Shown one piece after another: positions 8,961 through 18,461 of a DNA stretch of 64,000 nt. The notes under the pieces are model-generated. The model was given only the letters and a program-made list of their open reading frames with translations, was not told the origin of the DNA and did not search any database. Positions within the stretch are counted from its first letter, which is position 1. Each line of letters opens with the position of its first letter. The stretch is from the NCBI RefSeq assembly GCF_020700235.1, contig NZ_CP085305.1, forward strand, positions 1 to 64,000, read 5' to 3'. Both the position numbers and the translations under genes were made by a program. The stretch comes from Haladaptatus pallidirubidus. Lineage in GTDB: Archaea > Halobacteriota > Halobacteria > Halobacteriales > Haladaptataceae.

Positions 8961-9228
8961 CTTGGCGTTGTTGGTGAGAAGCGTCGGGTTATGAATCCTC
9001 TCGTGTCTTCAGTTTCACTTCCGCTCTGGTTGGCTGAACTCTTTATCCATCACGTACGAAGCGTCAAGTGCAGTCAACGTAACCCAGCAGGTGATGTGGG
9101 TTCTTGTGCTCATCCCAACCCATGCTCCCATGTTGTCTGCTTTTTCCCCTTGTTCGAATGAGATAGGTAGTGCCACGAGCACTCTGTCCAAGGGTTTACC
9201 TGTCGTGTCCTCGAATTTGGGAGTACGA

Positions 9229-9465
9229 ATGGATCCAAATGAGAAATCCCCCCTCACTCCACTTGCGCAAGACGCACTTGATGCACTCGCAAGGAGACTC
9301 CCGGATGAGGGCGAACTCACATATGACCACGCCTATACGATTTTGAAGGAGGAAGAAGATCTCGAGCGGCCTACTGCCGAAGATATCATCGAACGATTGT
9401 ACAACAAGGGCCATATTTACGAAGTCGAGGGAAAACTCCGACTCACTGATTACGGCTCTGAATAA
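9229..9465 (+). CDS. 78-aa winged-helix-like protein of the polymerase module
   Basis: The start at ATGGATCCAAATGAG is chosen because similarity to the decayed copy at about 4935-5165 covers this part. The protein reads as a helix-rich small domain (PLAQDALDALARRLPDEGEL), then EDIIERLYNKGHIYEVEGKL, resembling a wing (YEVEGKLRLTDYG). It lies upstream of the 82-aa gene and polB, and the three travel together in both copies. A regulatory role is plausible but unproven. A longer frame from 9091 is possible but has no coding character. Confidence 0.6.
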   Translation: MDPNEKSPLTPLAQDALDALARRLPDEGELTYDHAYTILKEEEDLERPTAEDIIERLYNKGHIYEVEGKLRLTDYGSE

Positions 9466-9808
9466 CAAAGACCACCGCTTGTATTTCTCCTACCTTATCT
9501 GACGGCTTTCATCGTGAGGCCGTGGTTTTCGGAAGGCTGAATCGGAAGCAACCGAACCGTGTGGAAGTTGCTCATTGTAGCTGGATTTTTTCTGGAGTGG
9601 AAAGGCCCATATGTAGGCTCGGTATTTCTGTACAAATCGACCCGTTACCAGTCCAAACCAACCATTATACAGATCGGAATCATGCTTCGCTGTGGCGATC
9701 AGTAGGACACAGTGTTCGGGCTTGATGACGTCAGTCATTCCTGTATTGGAATATTCGGAAGCGACCCTGGCTTGCCTAAGGGTATCTCGGTTGTCGTGTT
9801 TACTCGTA
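9466..9808. other. Intergenic part of the polymerase module
   Basis: No gene is seen. The last 80 bp (about 9737-9808, ATTGGAATATTCGGAAGCGA onward) are nearly identical to 6360-6424, so the upstream region of the 82-aa gene was duplicated with it and probably holds its promoter. Confidence 0.5.
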
Positions 9809-10057
9809 ATGAGCCAAACTAGCCACATTGAGGTAGGATGGGACGAGTATCGACGAGCGCTTCGACCGACTGATCAAGCGGTCTTTGATCGACTCTTTGA
9901 GTATGCTCAGCTGCACACTGATCCCAGCACGGTTCACAAGCCATTGTTCGTGGAGACGCCGATACTGATCTCGATTCTACTTGAACAGCAGACCCAAATC
10001 GACGACTTGGTGGATCGGTTTGATCACTTAGAGGACGATTTGAACGATCAGGGATGA
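9809..10057 (+). CDS. 82-aa coiled-coil protein of the polymerase module, copy 2
   Basis: The protein starts at ATGAGCCAAACTAGCC. It is a small acidic helical protein with WDEYRRALRPTDQAVFDRL, VHKPLFVETPILIS and a C-terminal coiled-coil heptad ending DHLEDDLNDQG. It ends 4 nt before the polB start, so it is tightly co-transcribed with the polymerase. The second copy at 6425-6673 has the same length and also precedes polB sequence. No known family is recognised. A polymerase accessory or regulatory role is inferred from linkage alone. Confidence 0.65.
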   Translation: MSQTSHIEVGWDEYRRALRPTDQAVFDRLFEYAQLHTDPSTVHKPLFVETPILISILLEQQTQIDDLVDRFDHLEDDLNDQG

Positions 10058-10061
10058 GTCG

Positions 10062-12161
10062 ATGGTGTACAAAATCGACTACGTCGACGGCGACGTACTC
10101 ACTTGGTCACTAACTGAGACGGGGGTGGAGTGTGAAGTCGATGAATCGTATACACCGACAATCTACGTGTCGGTGCACGGTAACGGTGATTTTTCGACGG
10201 CACGTGCTGCACTCCGAGACCATCCCGCTGTTGCGCAGGTTGCTACGCTTGATGAACGGGTGAGCTTCCGGCACGACCCCGAGCAAGTACTCCAAGTGGA
10301 TGTGGTCGACCTCAAGGCGGTGAATTCAGTGGCACGAATGGTGAGCAAGTGGGGCTCGCCCAGTGAGTATCGGTGCTACAACGTCGATTTCTCGCGGGAG
10401 TTCCGATACTGTCTCGAAGAGGGGATCGACCCGCTTCCAATACACGAACTCTCGCAGATGCAGATTGCCGTGTCGGAGACGGAGCTCACGAGTGAGAGGG
10501 TTACCGAACTCACGATCGACGATGAGACGGTGGCCGGGAGCGGAGAAGACGTGTTAACCACACTGTCGGCACGTGTTGAGTCAGTTGATCCGGATGTACT
10601 CTTCCTGAATACGAGCGATCTCATTCCAGTCCTCTTCCAGCAGGCCGATCGGCTTGATGTAGGGTTTCAGCTAGGACGACGTCCGGGCTGGCAGCAATTG
10701 GCAGGTGAATCGACATATGAAAGCTACGGGCAAGTTGGGCATTCACCGGCACGCTACAATCTCCCGGGTCGGGTGATCATCGACGGTTCGAATACGTTCA
10801 TGTGGAATCAGACGAACCTCGATGGCTGTCTGTATCTCGTCGAGCAGTCGGGTAAACCACTCCAGGAGTTAGCGTGGTCGTCGATTGGAAATATTTTGAC
10901 CGGGATTCAGATTCAGGAAGCTCGTGAGCGGGATGTTTTGGTCCCATGGCGCTCGTGGCGTCACGAGAAATTCAAGACGATGCGCCAACTCCACGACGCC
11001 GACCGGGGTGGGTTCACGTTCGCGCCGGACGTCGGCTTGCACGAGGACGTTCACGAGCTCGACTTCTCCTCACTGTATCCAAATATCATCGTCACGCGGA
11101 ACGTGAGCCCGGAGAAGATTCGCTGTGAGTGCCATTCTGGTCGGGAAGATGTGCCGGGCATCGGGTATTCGATTTGTGACGAGCGAGGGTACCTTCCGGA
11201 CGTGCTTGAGCCATTGATCGAGGATCGTGATGCGATCAAAGCCGAGATACGGGAGACTGAGGATGAAGATCGTCGTGATGAGTTAGAAGGCCAGTCGAGT
11301 GCGATCAAGTGGATCTTGATCTCCTGTTTCGGCTACCAGGGCTTTTCGAATGCCAAGTTCGGACGGATCGAGTGCCACGAGGCGATCAACGCGTTTGCTC
11401 GGGAGATTCTGTTGGAAACGAAAGCGATGCTCGAGGAGCATGGGTGGCGGATTGTGCATGGCATCGTCGATAGCGTGTGGGTGACACCGATCGAAGGCGA
11501 AGAACAGACGTCGCTGTCTGAGCTTGTTTCGGAGATTTCCGAGGAGGTGGAGATTCGGCTCGAACACGAAGCCCACTACGACTGGATATCGTTCGTGCCG
11601 TTACGTGATTCGGATGCCGGTGCGTTGACGAAGTACTTCGGGAAGGCCGCTGGTGAAGATGAGTACAAATATCGCGGGATCGAGTGTCGGCAACGGAGTA
11701 CGCCATCGTATATCGACGAGGCGCAGAAGGCGCTGATTCGAACGGTGTATGAATACCGTGATCCAGAGGCGGTGTGTGAGGAGTTGCGGTCGTGGGTTGA
11801 TCGGCTGGAGCGCGGAGCGGTCGATCCGAATGAGTTGGTGATCACGAATCGTGTCTCGAAGAAGAAGGAGGATTATACGCAATCAACACGGAGTGTGGCG
11901 GCGTTAGAGCGAGTAGCTGATTTGGGATTGGGGCGTGCTCCTGGTCAGAGTGTGTCGTATGTGGTCGTCGACGATGCAAAGCAGTCGCGGGAGCGGGTGC
12001 TGTTAGCGAGTGAGAAGTTAGACGAGTATGATACTGGATTTTATCGGGAGTTGTTGGTTCGTGCAGCAGCGAGTGTAGTATCGCCGCTTGGGTGGCGTGA
12101 GAAACACATTGAGGAATTCCTCTCGAGTCATGACGAAACTAGTCTCAAATCGTTTTTTTAA
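10062..12161 (+). CDS. polB2: Family B DNA polymerase, PolB2-like
   Basis: The 699-aa protein has the B-family order. Motif A is DFSSLYPNII from about residue 334. Motif B is KWILISCFGYQGF from about 416, where the usual NSxYG is replaced. Motif C is HGIVDSVWV, with Asp at about 470 where the usual sequence is YGDTDS; only the second Asp of DTD remains, which is the metal ligand in active enzymes. The N-terminal exonuclease region is degenerate: the Exo II equivalent reads NTSD and no clear DxE is seen. At about 700 aa it is shorter than chromosomal PolB1/B3. These traits fit the divergent archaeal PolB2 group found on plasmids. Polymerase activity is possible; proofreading is unlikely. Confidence 0.85.
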   Translation: MVYKIDYVDGDVLTWSLTETGVECEVDESYTPTIYVSVHGNGDFSTARAALRDHPAVAQVATLDERVSFRHDPEQVLQVDVVDLKAVNSVARMVSKWGSPSEYRCYNVDFSREFRYCLEEGIDPLPIHELSQMQIAVSETELTSERVTELTIDDETVAGSGEDVLTTLSARVESVDPDVLFLNTSDLIPVLFQQADRLDVGFQLGRRPGWQQLAGESTYESYGQVGHSPARYNLPGRVIIDGSNTFMWNQTNLDGCLYLVEQSGKPLQELAWSSIGNILTGIQIQEARERDVLVPWRSWRHEKFKTMRQLHDADRGGFTFAPDVGLHEDVHELDFSSLYPNIIVTRNVSPEKIRCECHSGREDVPGIGYSICDERGYLPDVLEPLIEDRDAIKAEIRETEDEDRRDELEGQSSAIKWILISCFGYQGFSNAKFGRIECHEAINAFAREILLETKAMLEEHGWRIVHGIVDSVWVTPIEGEEQTSLSELVSEISEEVEIRLEHEAHYDWISFVPLRDSDAGALTKYFGKAAGEDEYKYRGIECRQRSTPSYIDEAQKALIRTVYEYRDPEAVCEELRSWVDRLERGAVDPNELVITNRVSKKKEDYTQSTRSVAALERVADLGLGRAPGQSVSYVVVDDAKQSRERVLLASEKLDEYDTGFYRELLVRAAASVVSPLGWREKHIEEFLSSHDETSLKSFF

Positions 12162-12389
12162 CGATTGCAAGCTGAACCGCATCGAGGTCACGCTCCGAGG
12201 CACCCGGCCTGTAGAGGCTGTATCTGTCGCATACCTTCTCTTCCATGGAAACTCTCAATCGATAATCGATTTCGACGGTCGTGCTGATTGCAGAACACGA
12301 ATCAAGCCAGCCACGAGCGTACACAGGAGATGGGTAGGTTGTGCAGTACACATACAACAGATCTCAGATCCGAACTGAACAGGTGGCCA

Positions 12390-12510
12390 ACCAGTTCTCA
12401 CCGTTATTATGACTGGAATTTATGTTAGTTTAGGGACAATACTTTGTAGGAGTCTATCGTATGGAGTGCGAGTCGGGTGGGGCAATGCTGTGGGCACCAC
12501 GCGAGAGAAC
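12390..12510 (+). repeat. Duplicated leader/promoter of the DUF1254 gene, copy 1
   Basis: Sequence from CCAGTTCTCACCG through GGAATTTATGTT, TTTAGGGAC, TTTGTAGGAGTCTATCGTAT and GGGCACCACGCGAGAGAA matches 14301-14425 closely. It lies immediately upstream of the exported DUF1254/DUF1214 gene. The gap 12162-12524 holds no other recognisable feature. It probably contains the promoter and a long 5' leader. Confidence 0.65.
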
Positions 12511-12524
12511 AAGAGACACCAACC

Positions 12525-13664
12525 ATGACCAACGAGACACACGACACGCCGGCTGACGCAGAATTGGATTCTGGACTGATGCGGACAACACGTCGAACCG
12601 CGCTTCAAGGAGCGGGTCTCGCCGGATTACTTGCAATGGGTGTCGACGGCGTCAGCGCCCAGCAAGAAACCTCCGGGACGACCACTCACCAGACGGGACA
12701 ACAGACGGCAGAAAACAACGGTTCAATTCCAGTCGATTATACAAACTTCATCCGCGCACAAACAGATCGATATCTTGAAAGCTATGCCGATATCGGTGGG
12801 TTCGGCGAATTCTATCACTATCGAACGCCCGTCCCCATTGACAAACAGATTGTCGCGGTAGAGCATCGTGACGTGCTCCCCTCGATTGGGATCTTCGATC
12901 TGACCGAGCCGGTTACCATCACCAAACCAGATATCGGTGACCGTTACCAGTCAATGCATGTCGTTAATCAGGACGCGTACACGAAGGCAGTCATCTACGA
13001 GCCCGGTGAGTATACATTAACGCGAGAGAAGATGGAAACGCGATACATTCAGGTTCGATTTCGTACGTTTGTTGATCCAACTGATTCAAGCGATATAAAG
13101 GAAGTTCAGAAACTACAAAACAAGATTGAGGTGAGTCAATCATCGCCCGGAACGTTAGCACTTCCCGATTGGGATCAGGACTCACTCGATACAATCACCG
13201 AGGCACTCAAAACAATCGCGAACACACGAAACAGAATGCCGGAGTATGCATTTGGCGACGAAGGTGGGATTGATCCTGTCCAATTTTTCATCGGCTCCGG
13301 AATCTGGGGCGCGCTGCCGGCGTCTGAAAACTTTTTCATATATGATTCTCCGCCGCAGAACGATGGCAAAACACCATATACTCTCACCTTTGACGATGTT
13401 CCTGCTGACGCATTCTGGGATATCAGCGTCTACAACAGCAACCTGTACTTCGAGAAAAACAAGTATGACGCATATTCGATCAACAGCAAGAACGCAGAGC
13501 AAAATCCCGACGGAAGTGTCACGATCCACTTCGGTGGTGACCCCAACCAGTCGAACTTCCTCTATACGCCAGAGGGATGGATCTATTATGTCCGGCTCTA
13601 CAAACCGTATGACGAGGTTCTCTACGGCTTCTATCAGTTCCCAAAGCCGCAGCCAGTGAAGTGA
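12525..13664 (+). CDS. Tat-exported DUF1254/DUF1214 protein, paralogue 1
   Basis: The 379-aa protein starts at ATGACCAACGAGACAC. A twin-arginine signal (TTRRTALQGAGLAGLLA, Arg23-Arg24) and an AQQ cleavage region lead to a Ser/Thr/Gln-rich linker. The DUF1254 part follows (SIGIFDLTEPVTITKPDIGDR), and the C-terminal DUF1214 part carries FWDISVYNSNLYFEKNKYDA and HFGGDPNQSNFLYTPEGW. These proteins act outside the membrane; their reaction is not established. There is no lipobox cysteine. The next such gene is a close paralogue, and both have the same upstream leader, showing a tandem duplication with a holin-like gene between. Confidence 0.85.
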   Translation: MTNETHDTPADAELDSGLMRTTRRTALQGAGLAGLLAMGVDGVSAQQETSGTTTHQTGQQTAENNGSIPVDYTNFIRAQTDRYLESYADIGGFGEFYHYRTPVPIDKQIVAVEHRDVLPSIGIFDLTEPVTITKPDIGDRYQSMHVVNQDAYTKAVIYEPGEYTLTREKMETRYIQVRFRTFVDPTDSSDIKEVQKLQNKIEVSQSSPGTLALPDWDQDSLDTITEALKTIANTRNRMPEYAFGDEGGIDPVQFFIGSGIWGALPASENFFIYDSPPQNDGKTPYTLTFDDVPADAFWDISVYNSNLYFEKNKYDAYSINSKNAEQNPDGSVTIHFGGDPNQSNFLYTPEGWIYYVRLYKPYDEVLYGFYQFPKPQPVK

Positions 13665-13737
13665 CAAGCGTAGATGGCAGCTGTGATTACCATAGCGTAG
13701 TGAATAACCGTGGGAGGATGCCAAAGTAGGTAGATCG

Positions 13738-14001
13738 TCACTCCGAACTGAAGCGGTTGTATAACCAGGCGACAGTGTATCCGGTCGTGAACCCGTCGAG
13801 AAGCGCCCAGACAGCCCCAATTACGATTCCTGAACTGGTTTCGCTATAGCCACGGTATATGTCAGCAAACAACTGTTCCCACCGTTGTCCCCACCCTCGT
13901 CGAGCAGTCAGACCGATGACGGCCACTCCAAATGACCAAAATATCCCACATGCCAATCCAAAGGCCGATGGGTCGAGACGTGTTGGTGATTCTGAAGCCA
14001 T
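13738..14001 (-). CDS. Holin-like two-helix membrane protein
   Basis: The chosen start (Met at 14001) gives 87 aa beginning MASESPTRLDPSAFGLACG. There are two hydrophobic segments, AFGLACGIFWSFGVAVIGL and SSGIVIGAVWALLDGFTTGY, then WLYNRF near the end. This is the pattern of a small haloarchaeal family commonly named bacteriophage holin on weak similarity. Real lytic function is not shown. It lies convergent to the first DUF1254 gene. An upstream extension to 14049 is possible but adds hydrophobic residues not typical of the family. Confidence 0.65.
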   Translation of the reverse strand: MASESPTRLDPSAFGLACGIFWSFGVAVIGLTARRGWGQRWEQLFADIYRGYSETSSGIVIGAVWALLDGFTTGYTVAWLYNRFSSE

Positions 14002-14300
14002 CACCGCTGCTACAACGGTGCTGGACAAAAAGGTTCCCGAGACGTACAATCAATCGATATTACGCATATGGGTTGAAGGAATAGATATAGCATTAAGAGA
14101 ATGTGTGGTTAAAATGACTAGCTAAACAGTTTAATTCGTAACAATGATCTGATGGTTGACAACGGTAGAATGATCCCAAAGTTCAGGATTCAGGTCCAGA
14201 TCCTCCTATTCACCAATTTGACGTTAGATAGGAAACCACAAAATCAATGAGATGCTTTCAGATGACGTAGGAGATCTTATTAAGATTGAACAAATCGTCC

Positions 14301-14425
14301 ACCAGTTCTCACCGCCATTCTGTCTGGAATTTATGTTCATTTAGGGACGGTACTTTGTAGGAGTCTATCGTATGGAGTGCGAGTCGAGTGGGGCAGTACT
14401 GTTGGGCACCGCACGAGAGAAGGGA
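14301..14425 (+). repeat. Duplicated leader/promoter of the DUF1254 gene, copy 2
   Basis: This near-copy of 12390-12510 has the same blocks in the same order and again sits just before an exported DUF1254/DUF1214 gene. The rest of the gap 14002-14436 shows no gene. Conservation of non-coding sequence suggests that both paralogues are expressed under the same control, or that the duplication is recent. Confidence 0.65.
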
Positions 14426-14436
14426 GGACATGAGCC

Positions 14437-15573
14437 ATGGACAAAGACACACACAACAAAACGACTGAAACGGAATTCGGACCACTGCAGGCAACCCGCC
14501 GCACCGCACTTCGCGGGGCAGGCCTCGCCGGCTTCCTCGCGATGGGCGTCGGCAGTACCAGCGCCCACCAAGACACGCCGAGCCAGATCACCAACCACGC
14601 CGAGCAACAGACGACGGACGATGCCAATGCAACCCCGGTGACATGGGCGAACTACCCACGCGCCAACTGTCATGCTTCATTCCAGGCAACCGTCGACAAG
14701 GGCGGGTTCGGACAGTTCTATGATTTCAGAGATATAACTCCTGTCAGGGAGCAGTTGGACGTCGAGGCAAATCGTGACACGATCTACTCACTCGGGGTGT
14801 TCGATCTGACCGAGCCAGTCACCATCACGCTCCCAGACAGCGGTGACCGATACATGTCAATGAATGTCCAGAACGAGAACCAATATGTGAAGCTGAGCGT
14901 CACTGAACCTGGGACTTACACGATAACACAGGATATGGTAGGGACTCGGTATGCTGGCGTCGCGATCCGCACATTTGTTGACCCTAACGACCCAAACGAT
15001 GTGAAACAAGTCCGGCAACTCCAGAACGAGATCGACGTGGAACAAGCATCAGCAGGGTCGTTCGAGATTCCCAACTGGGATCCACAATCATTCAAACAAC
15101 TCGACGACGCGCTCACGACTGTCTTTACCACGCTCGAGAACTTCTCGGGCACATATGGTGACGTCGGCCAGGTCGACCCGGTAAAATCTTTCGTCGCCAG
15201 TCCGTCGGGGTGGACTGGCGTCCCGCAGCCGTCGGAGGCGCTCTTCCTCCAACGAATTCCCACCCAGAATGATGGCACAACGCCATACACACTCACCGTT
15301 AAGAATGTCCCCGTCGACGCGTTCTGGTCAGTCACCGTCTACAATCGTGACCTCTACCTCGAGGAGAACAAGTACGACGCGTATTCGGTCAACAACGTGA
15401 CCGCAGAGCGAGCCGATGACGGTAGTGTCACGATCCATTTCGGTGGTGATCCCGACCAGCCGAACTTCATCTACACGCCAGACGGATGGCACTATATCGT
15501 CCGGCTCTACCAACCCCGCAAGCCAATCATCAACGGGAGCTATCAGTTCCCCGAAGCCGAACCGGTCGAGTGA
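14437..15573 (+). CDS. Tat-exported DUF1254/DUF1214 protein, paralogue 2
   Basis: The 378-aa protein starts at ATGGACAAAGACACAC with a twin-arginine signal (ATRRTALRGAGLAGFLA, Arg21-Arg22) and AHQD cleavage region. The mature part parallels paralogue 1 throughout, with SLGVFDLTEPVTITLPDSGD for DUF1254 and FWSVTVYNRDLYLEENKYDA plus HFGGDPDQPNFIYTPDGW for DUF1214. The coding sequence is more GC-rich than that of paralogue 1, so the two copies have diverged. An extracytoplasmic role is likely; substrate unknown. Confidence 0.85.
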   Translation: MDKDTHNKTTETEFGPLQATRRTALRGAGLAGFLAMGVGSTSAHQDTPSQITNHAEQQTTDDANATPVTWANYPRANCHASFQATVDKGGFGQFYDFRDITPVREQLDVEANRDTIYSLGVFDLTEPVTITLPDSGDRYMSMNVQNENQYVKLSVTEPGTYTITQDMVGTRYAGVAIRTFVDPNDPNDVKQVRQLQNEIDVEQASAGSFEIPNWDPQSFKQLDDALTTVFTTLENFSGTYGDVGQVDPVKSFVASPSGWTGVPQPSEALFLQRIPTQNDGTTPYTLTVKNVPVDAFWSVTVYNRDLYLEENKYDAYSVNNVTAERADDGSVTIHFGGDPDQPNFIYTPDGWHYIVRLYQPRKPIINGSYQFPEAEPVE

Positions 15574-15990
15574 TCTGAGCGCGGCTGGTAGCCGTATTGG
15601 CCCCTACCGACTGCGTCGGCGCGCTATCGACCGTCGGCTCGGCTGCCGTCTTGTACTGACGGTCGTGCTGAACTTGTCCTCTTTATCCAGCACATCATTC
15701 CTCACCGATGATTGGACGGTGTCTTCCAACTGCTGACTGGTTACTCTGGAACACCTCGGCACGATCTCACTCACCTCGTCCTTGACTCTCGCTAGTGGGC
15801 GTTGTCGATTATACCATTGTAATAGAGGCGGATCGCGAACGCGACCCCCTCTGTTTCGCAGAAAATGACGCACTCCACCGTAATCAACCAACTACTACCA
15901 CCATGTTTCACCGGCAGTGCGGTGTGAATCTCGTGTGGTGGTTCCGCCCAAGTGGGGGTTCTGCGAACCCCCGTGATTACAACGCTATAA
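15574..15990. other. Gene-free stretch
   Basis: No frame with coding character is visible on either strand, and I see no repeat or RNA gene. Confidence 0.4.
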
Positions 15991-16383
15991 TTAGCGTCCT
16001 CTGTTCTCTATTTCCGCGTTGGCTTCGTGGGCTCGCATCCACCCCGCCAGATCAGGATGCGCGAACGTGATCTCAATGTGATGACCACCAACGCCCATGG
16101 CGTCGTCGATCGACAACGTTCGAGATTCCTTGTAACACACGCCGGGCACCCGTTCGGCCATCTCCTCCATTACCCGATAGCCGTCGTTCTTGTACGCACA
16201 GTCGTAATGCGTTGCGACTTCGCGATAGCCTAACCGTGCGACCATTACGTCATTCGTCTTGGCGACGTTCTTTGCGTGCTCAAGGACATTTAGGTACTTG
16301 TCCTCGACTTGCTGGCTCTCAGCGCGCTTCTCACGGAAGTTGACGGCAGTATTCTGTTCCGAACGCTGGACCGTCTCGAAGAG
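15991..16383 (-). pseudogene. 5'-truncated gene relic of unknown family
   Basis: The frame is continuous from an upstream stop: LFETVQRSEQNTAVNFREKR, then EDKYLNVLEHAKNVAKTNDV, MVARLGYREVATHYDCAYKN and HHIEITFAHPDLAGWMRAHE. It looks like real protein, but no start lies in the first 40 codons; the first ATG is at 16245. I do not recognise the family. It lies next to another broken gene (17424-18376), so both may be debris of one lost element. Confidence 0.4.
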
Positions 16384-16404
16384 TTACCGGCCTGCATTCG
16401 CGGT

Positions 16405-16884
16405 TTAGTTAGAATTGGACTGTAGCAGTTTGATCCCACGCTCGACGATCGCGTCGGTGATAAAGAGACTCGTCTCTGTTTGAAGCGCCCGCATGAGCAA
16501 TGCTGCATCATCGTTTGATACTACATCTCGATGGCACGCAAGTGCAACCACGCCAATCGAACCGTGGACTTCGATATTCTGGTTTCGAGCGAACTCTCGT
16601 GCTGCCAGGTCGTCGGTGAGAAAGACGATGTCATCACGTTCAATAGCTACTGCCAGTGCCGCTCGCTCACCTGCATATAGTTCAGTACTGCTCTCAAGTG
16701 GTTCTGAAACAGCAATCCGTTCCCACTCAAGATCTGAGAGCTCCGGCGGAATTCCCCCTTCTTCGAGCTCTGCATACACTGTTTCAGGGATCAGTAGCTC
16801 GTCGATTGCTGTCAGTAAATCGAGGGCGTCGATTTCTGCAAGGTGGATGAGTGGGCCTGTATCCGCGACCGCAACGATTGTCAC
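16405..16884 (-). CDS. PIN-domain ribonuclease toxin (VapC-like)
   Basis: The 159-aa protein shows the PIN pattern: the first catalytic Asp in AVADTGPLIHLAEI (Asp8), an acidic pair in ETVYAELEEGG, and the late Asp pair in DDIVFLTDDLAAREFA. The sequence ESTELYAGERAALAVAIE carries the conserved GE of the middle motif. PIN toxins cleave RNA and are neutralised by a small partner. The gene overlaps the upstream antitoxin gene by 4 nt. The helical end (DDAALLMRALQTETSLFITD) matches the haloarchaeal DUF3368-type PIN group. Confidence 0.85.
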   Translation of the reverse strand: MTIVAVADTGPLIHLAEIDALDLLTAIDELLIPETVYAELEEGGIPPELSDLEWERIAVSEPLESSTELYAGERAALAVAIERDDIVFLTDDLAAREFARNQNIEVHGSIGVVALACHRDVVSNDDAALLMRALQTETSLFITDAIVERGIKLLQSNSN

Positions 16885-17132
16885 GCGTTCAGACCCCAGT
16901 CAACATCCTCTTCAACGGCCGCTGCTTCGCGATCGGCTCGTTGGACGTTTTCGAGTCCAACCAATTCGATTGCCTCTTCGCGAGATAGCTCACCGTCGAT
17001 GTACTTCCCGAGGACGACGTTCTCCCACAGGTCCGCGATCCCGAGTTCAAGGGCTTGCTCGAAAACCTCCGACTCAGGGACACCTCGTGCGTCGGCGATT
17101 TCACGGACACGATCGGAGATTTCAGCTGCCAT
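16881..17132 (-). CDS. Antitoxin partner of the PIN toxin (UPF0175/RHH-like)
   Basis: The start is placed at Met 17132 (MAAEISDRVREIADARGVPE), giving 83 aa; an upstream in-frame start at 17156 adds eight poor residues. The N-terminal helix-turn region ESEVFEQALELGIADLWE and the later YIDGELSREEAIELVGL fit small antitoxins that precede PIN genes. It overlaps the toxin by 4 nt, the usual coupling that makes antitoxin first. A role in plasmid addiction is likely. Confidence 0.75.
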   Translation of the reverse strand: MAAEISDRVREIADARGVPESEVFEQALELGIADLWENVVLGKYIDGELSREEAIELVGLENVQRADREAAAVEEDVDWGLNA

Positions 17133-17423
17133 AGTACAGAGTATGGGTTGCGTCACTTAAATATCATCGTCAGTCGTGGTTCGACACCAACCAACTCGAT
17201 AGACTCAATCACTTGCTTCCGACCACAGACGCGGTGGCCGGTACCAGCTCTCCCCCTCCCGCTGGCTTCTAGCCGATAGATGCCGATACAACTACCGTAC
17301 TTACGAGTAGCCGTACGGCGTCTGTCCCGAACTGTGTCAATTCGAGACGTCCACAACTGCGTTCGAGTAGGGGTTCGTGTTAGATTCGTTGTCCCTCTCG
17401 GGCGTGAGTTCATCCCGACCACG

Positions 17424-18376
17424 CTACTCTCCAGCAACCTCGTCTGTGGTCGGACTGTCGTCTGTGTCGTTGCTCGTGACCTCTCCTGGAAGCTCGACGT
17501 CCGCTTTCAAGACGAGCCGCGTCTCCTGGTAGCACAATCCGTTCTTTGATCGCTGGCGTTTGATTTTCCCGAGGCGCCTATTCGAGAGTTCATGCATTGC
17601 GTCCATGGTCCGGCGAGCAAGTTCCTGGCTGTACTTCTTGCTCACACCAGACTCTTTCAGCCGAATCCACTCGGCAAGGTCTGAGGCATCAAGATAGGCA
17701 CGGATCTCGCCACTGCCCCTCCACCAGAGTGAATAGCGACCGGCCTCATCGCGTTCGCCCCACACCTTCCCCGCGAGTTCGTCGGGCTTACGATTCGTCA
17801 CAGACGCAAGCATTTCGTCGTCATAGCGAGCAAGCCGCTGTATTGGCAGGAGATCAGCCGTCGAATGGGCGACTGCACCACCGCGACCGAGCGCATCTTC
17901 CTCGCCAGGGAGTCGGAAGTAGGTGTTGCCGTCGTCTTTCGTGATCCGTTCGAGTTTGTTCCCTTCGACGAAGATACGGTCAGCGTCAACGTTGTCGGTG
18001 AGGAGGTGGGCACCTTTCTCGAACTCCCGGGCTTGCAACTCATCGATCCGTTCGCTAGAGGACTGCGTTTTGCGGGCAAGTGCCTTTCTGTGGGCTTTCG
18101 CTTTGGCTGCCTTGTCCGTTAGATCCTCGATGCGCTCTTCAAGCTCCGCAATCCGAGCATCTTTCTGCTCGATATTCGACTGAAGTCCCGTGATTTGTCT
18201 GTCTTTCTCGACGACTTCCTGTTTGAGGTCGTCAATCCGATCTCCAACCGGTTCGGAGTTCGTTCATTTATGGCGTCGAATCGCTGCCGATCCGACTCGA
18301 GGACACGGCATAACAGTCGGTAAGCTTCGAAATTAGCCCAGTCACTCTGGTTGAATCTGGTATCGATCAAAATCAC
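17424..18376 (-). pseudogene. Frameshifted coiled-coil protein gene
   Basis: The 5' frame starts MILIDTRFNQSDWANFEAYR and runs to AINERTP near 18260. Good coding sequence then continues in another frame: EPVGDRIDDLKQEVVEKDRQ, a long coiled coil of Lys/Glu heptads, then LQAREFEKGAHLLTDNVDAD and GEIRAYLDASDLAEWIRLKE. A one-nucleotide indel near 18255 explains the break. Joined, it would make a protein of about 316 aa. The family is not recognised. Unless a sequencing error or recoding is involved, it is a pseudogene. Confidence 0.55.
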
Positions 18377-18461
18377 CTACGGAGAGTATTGGTCAGATTG
18401 AATACCACGAGATATCGAACAAAAGGGATCAAATAATGTACTGATAGAGCGTCCACAGAAC

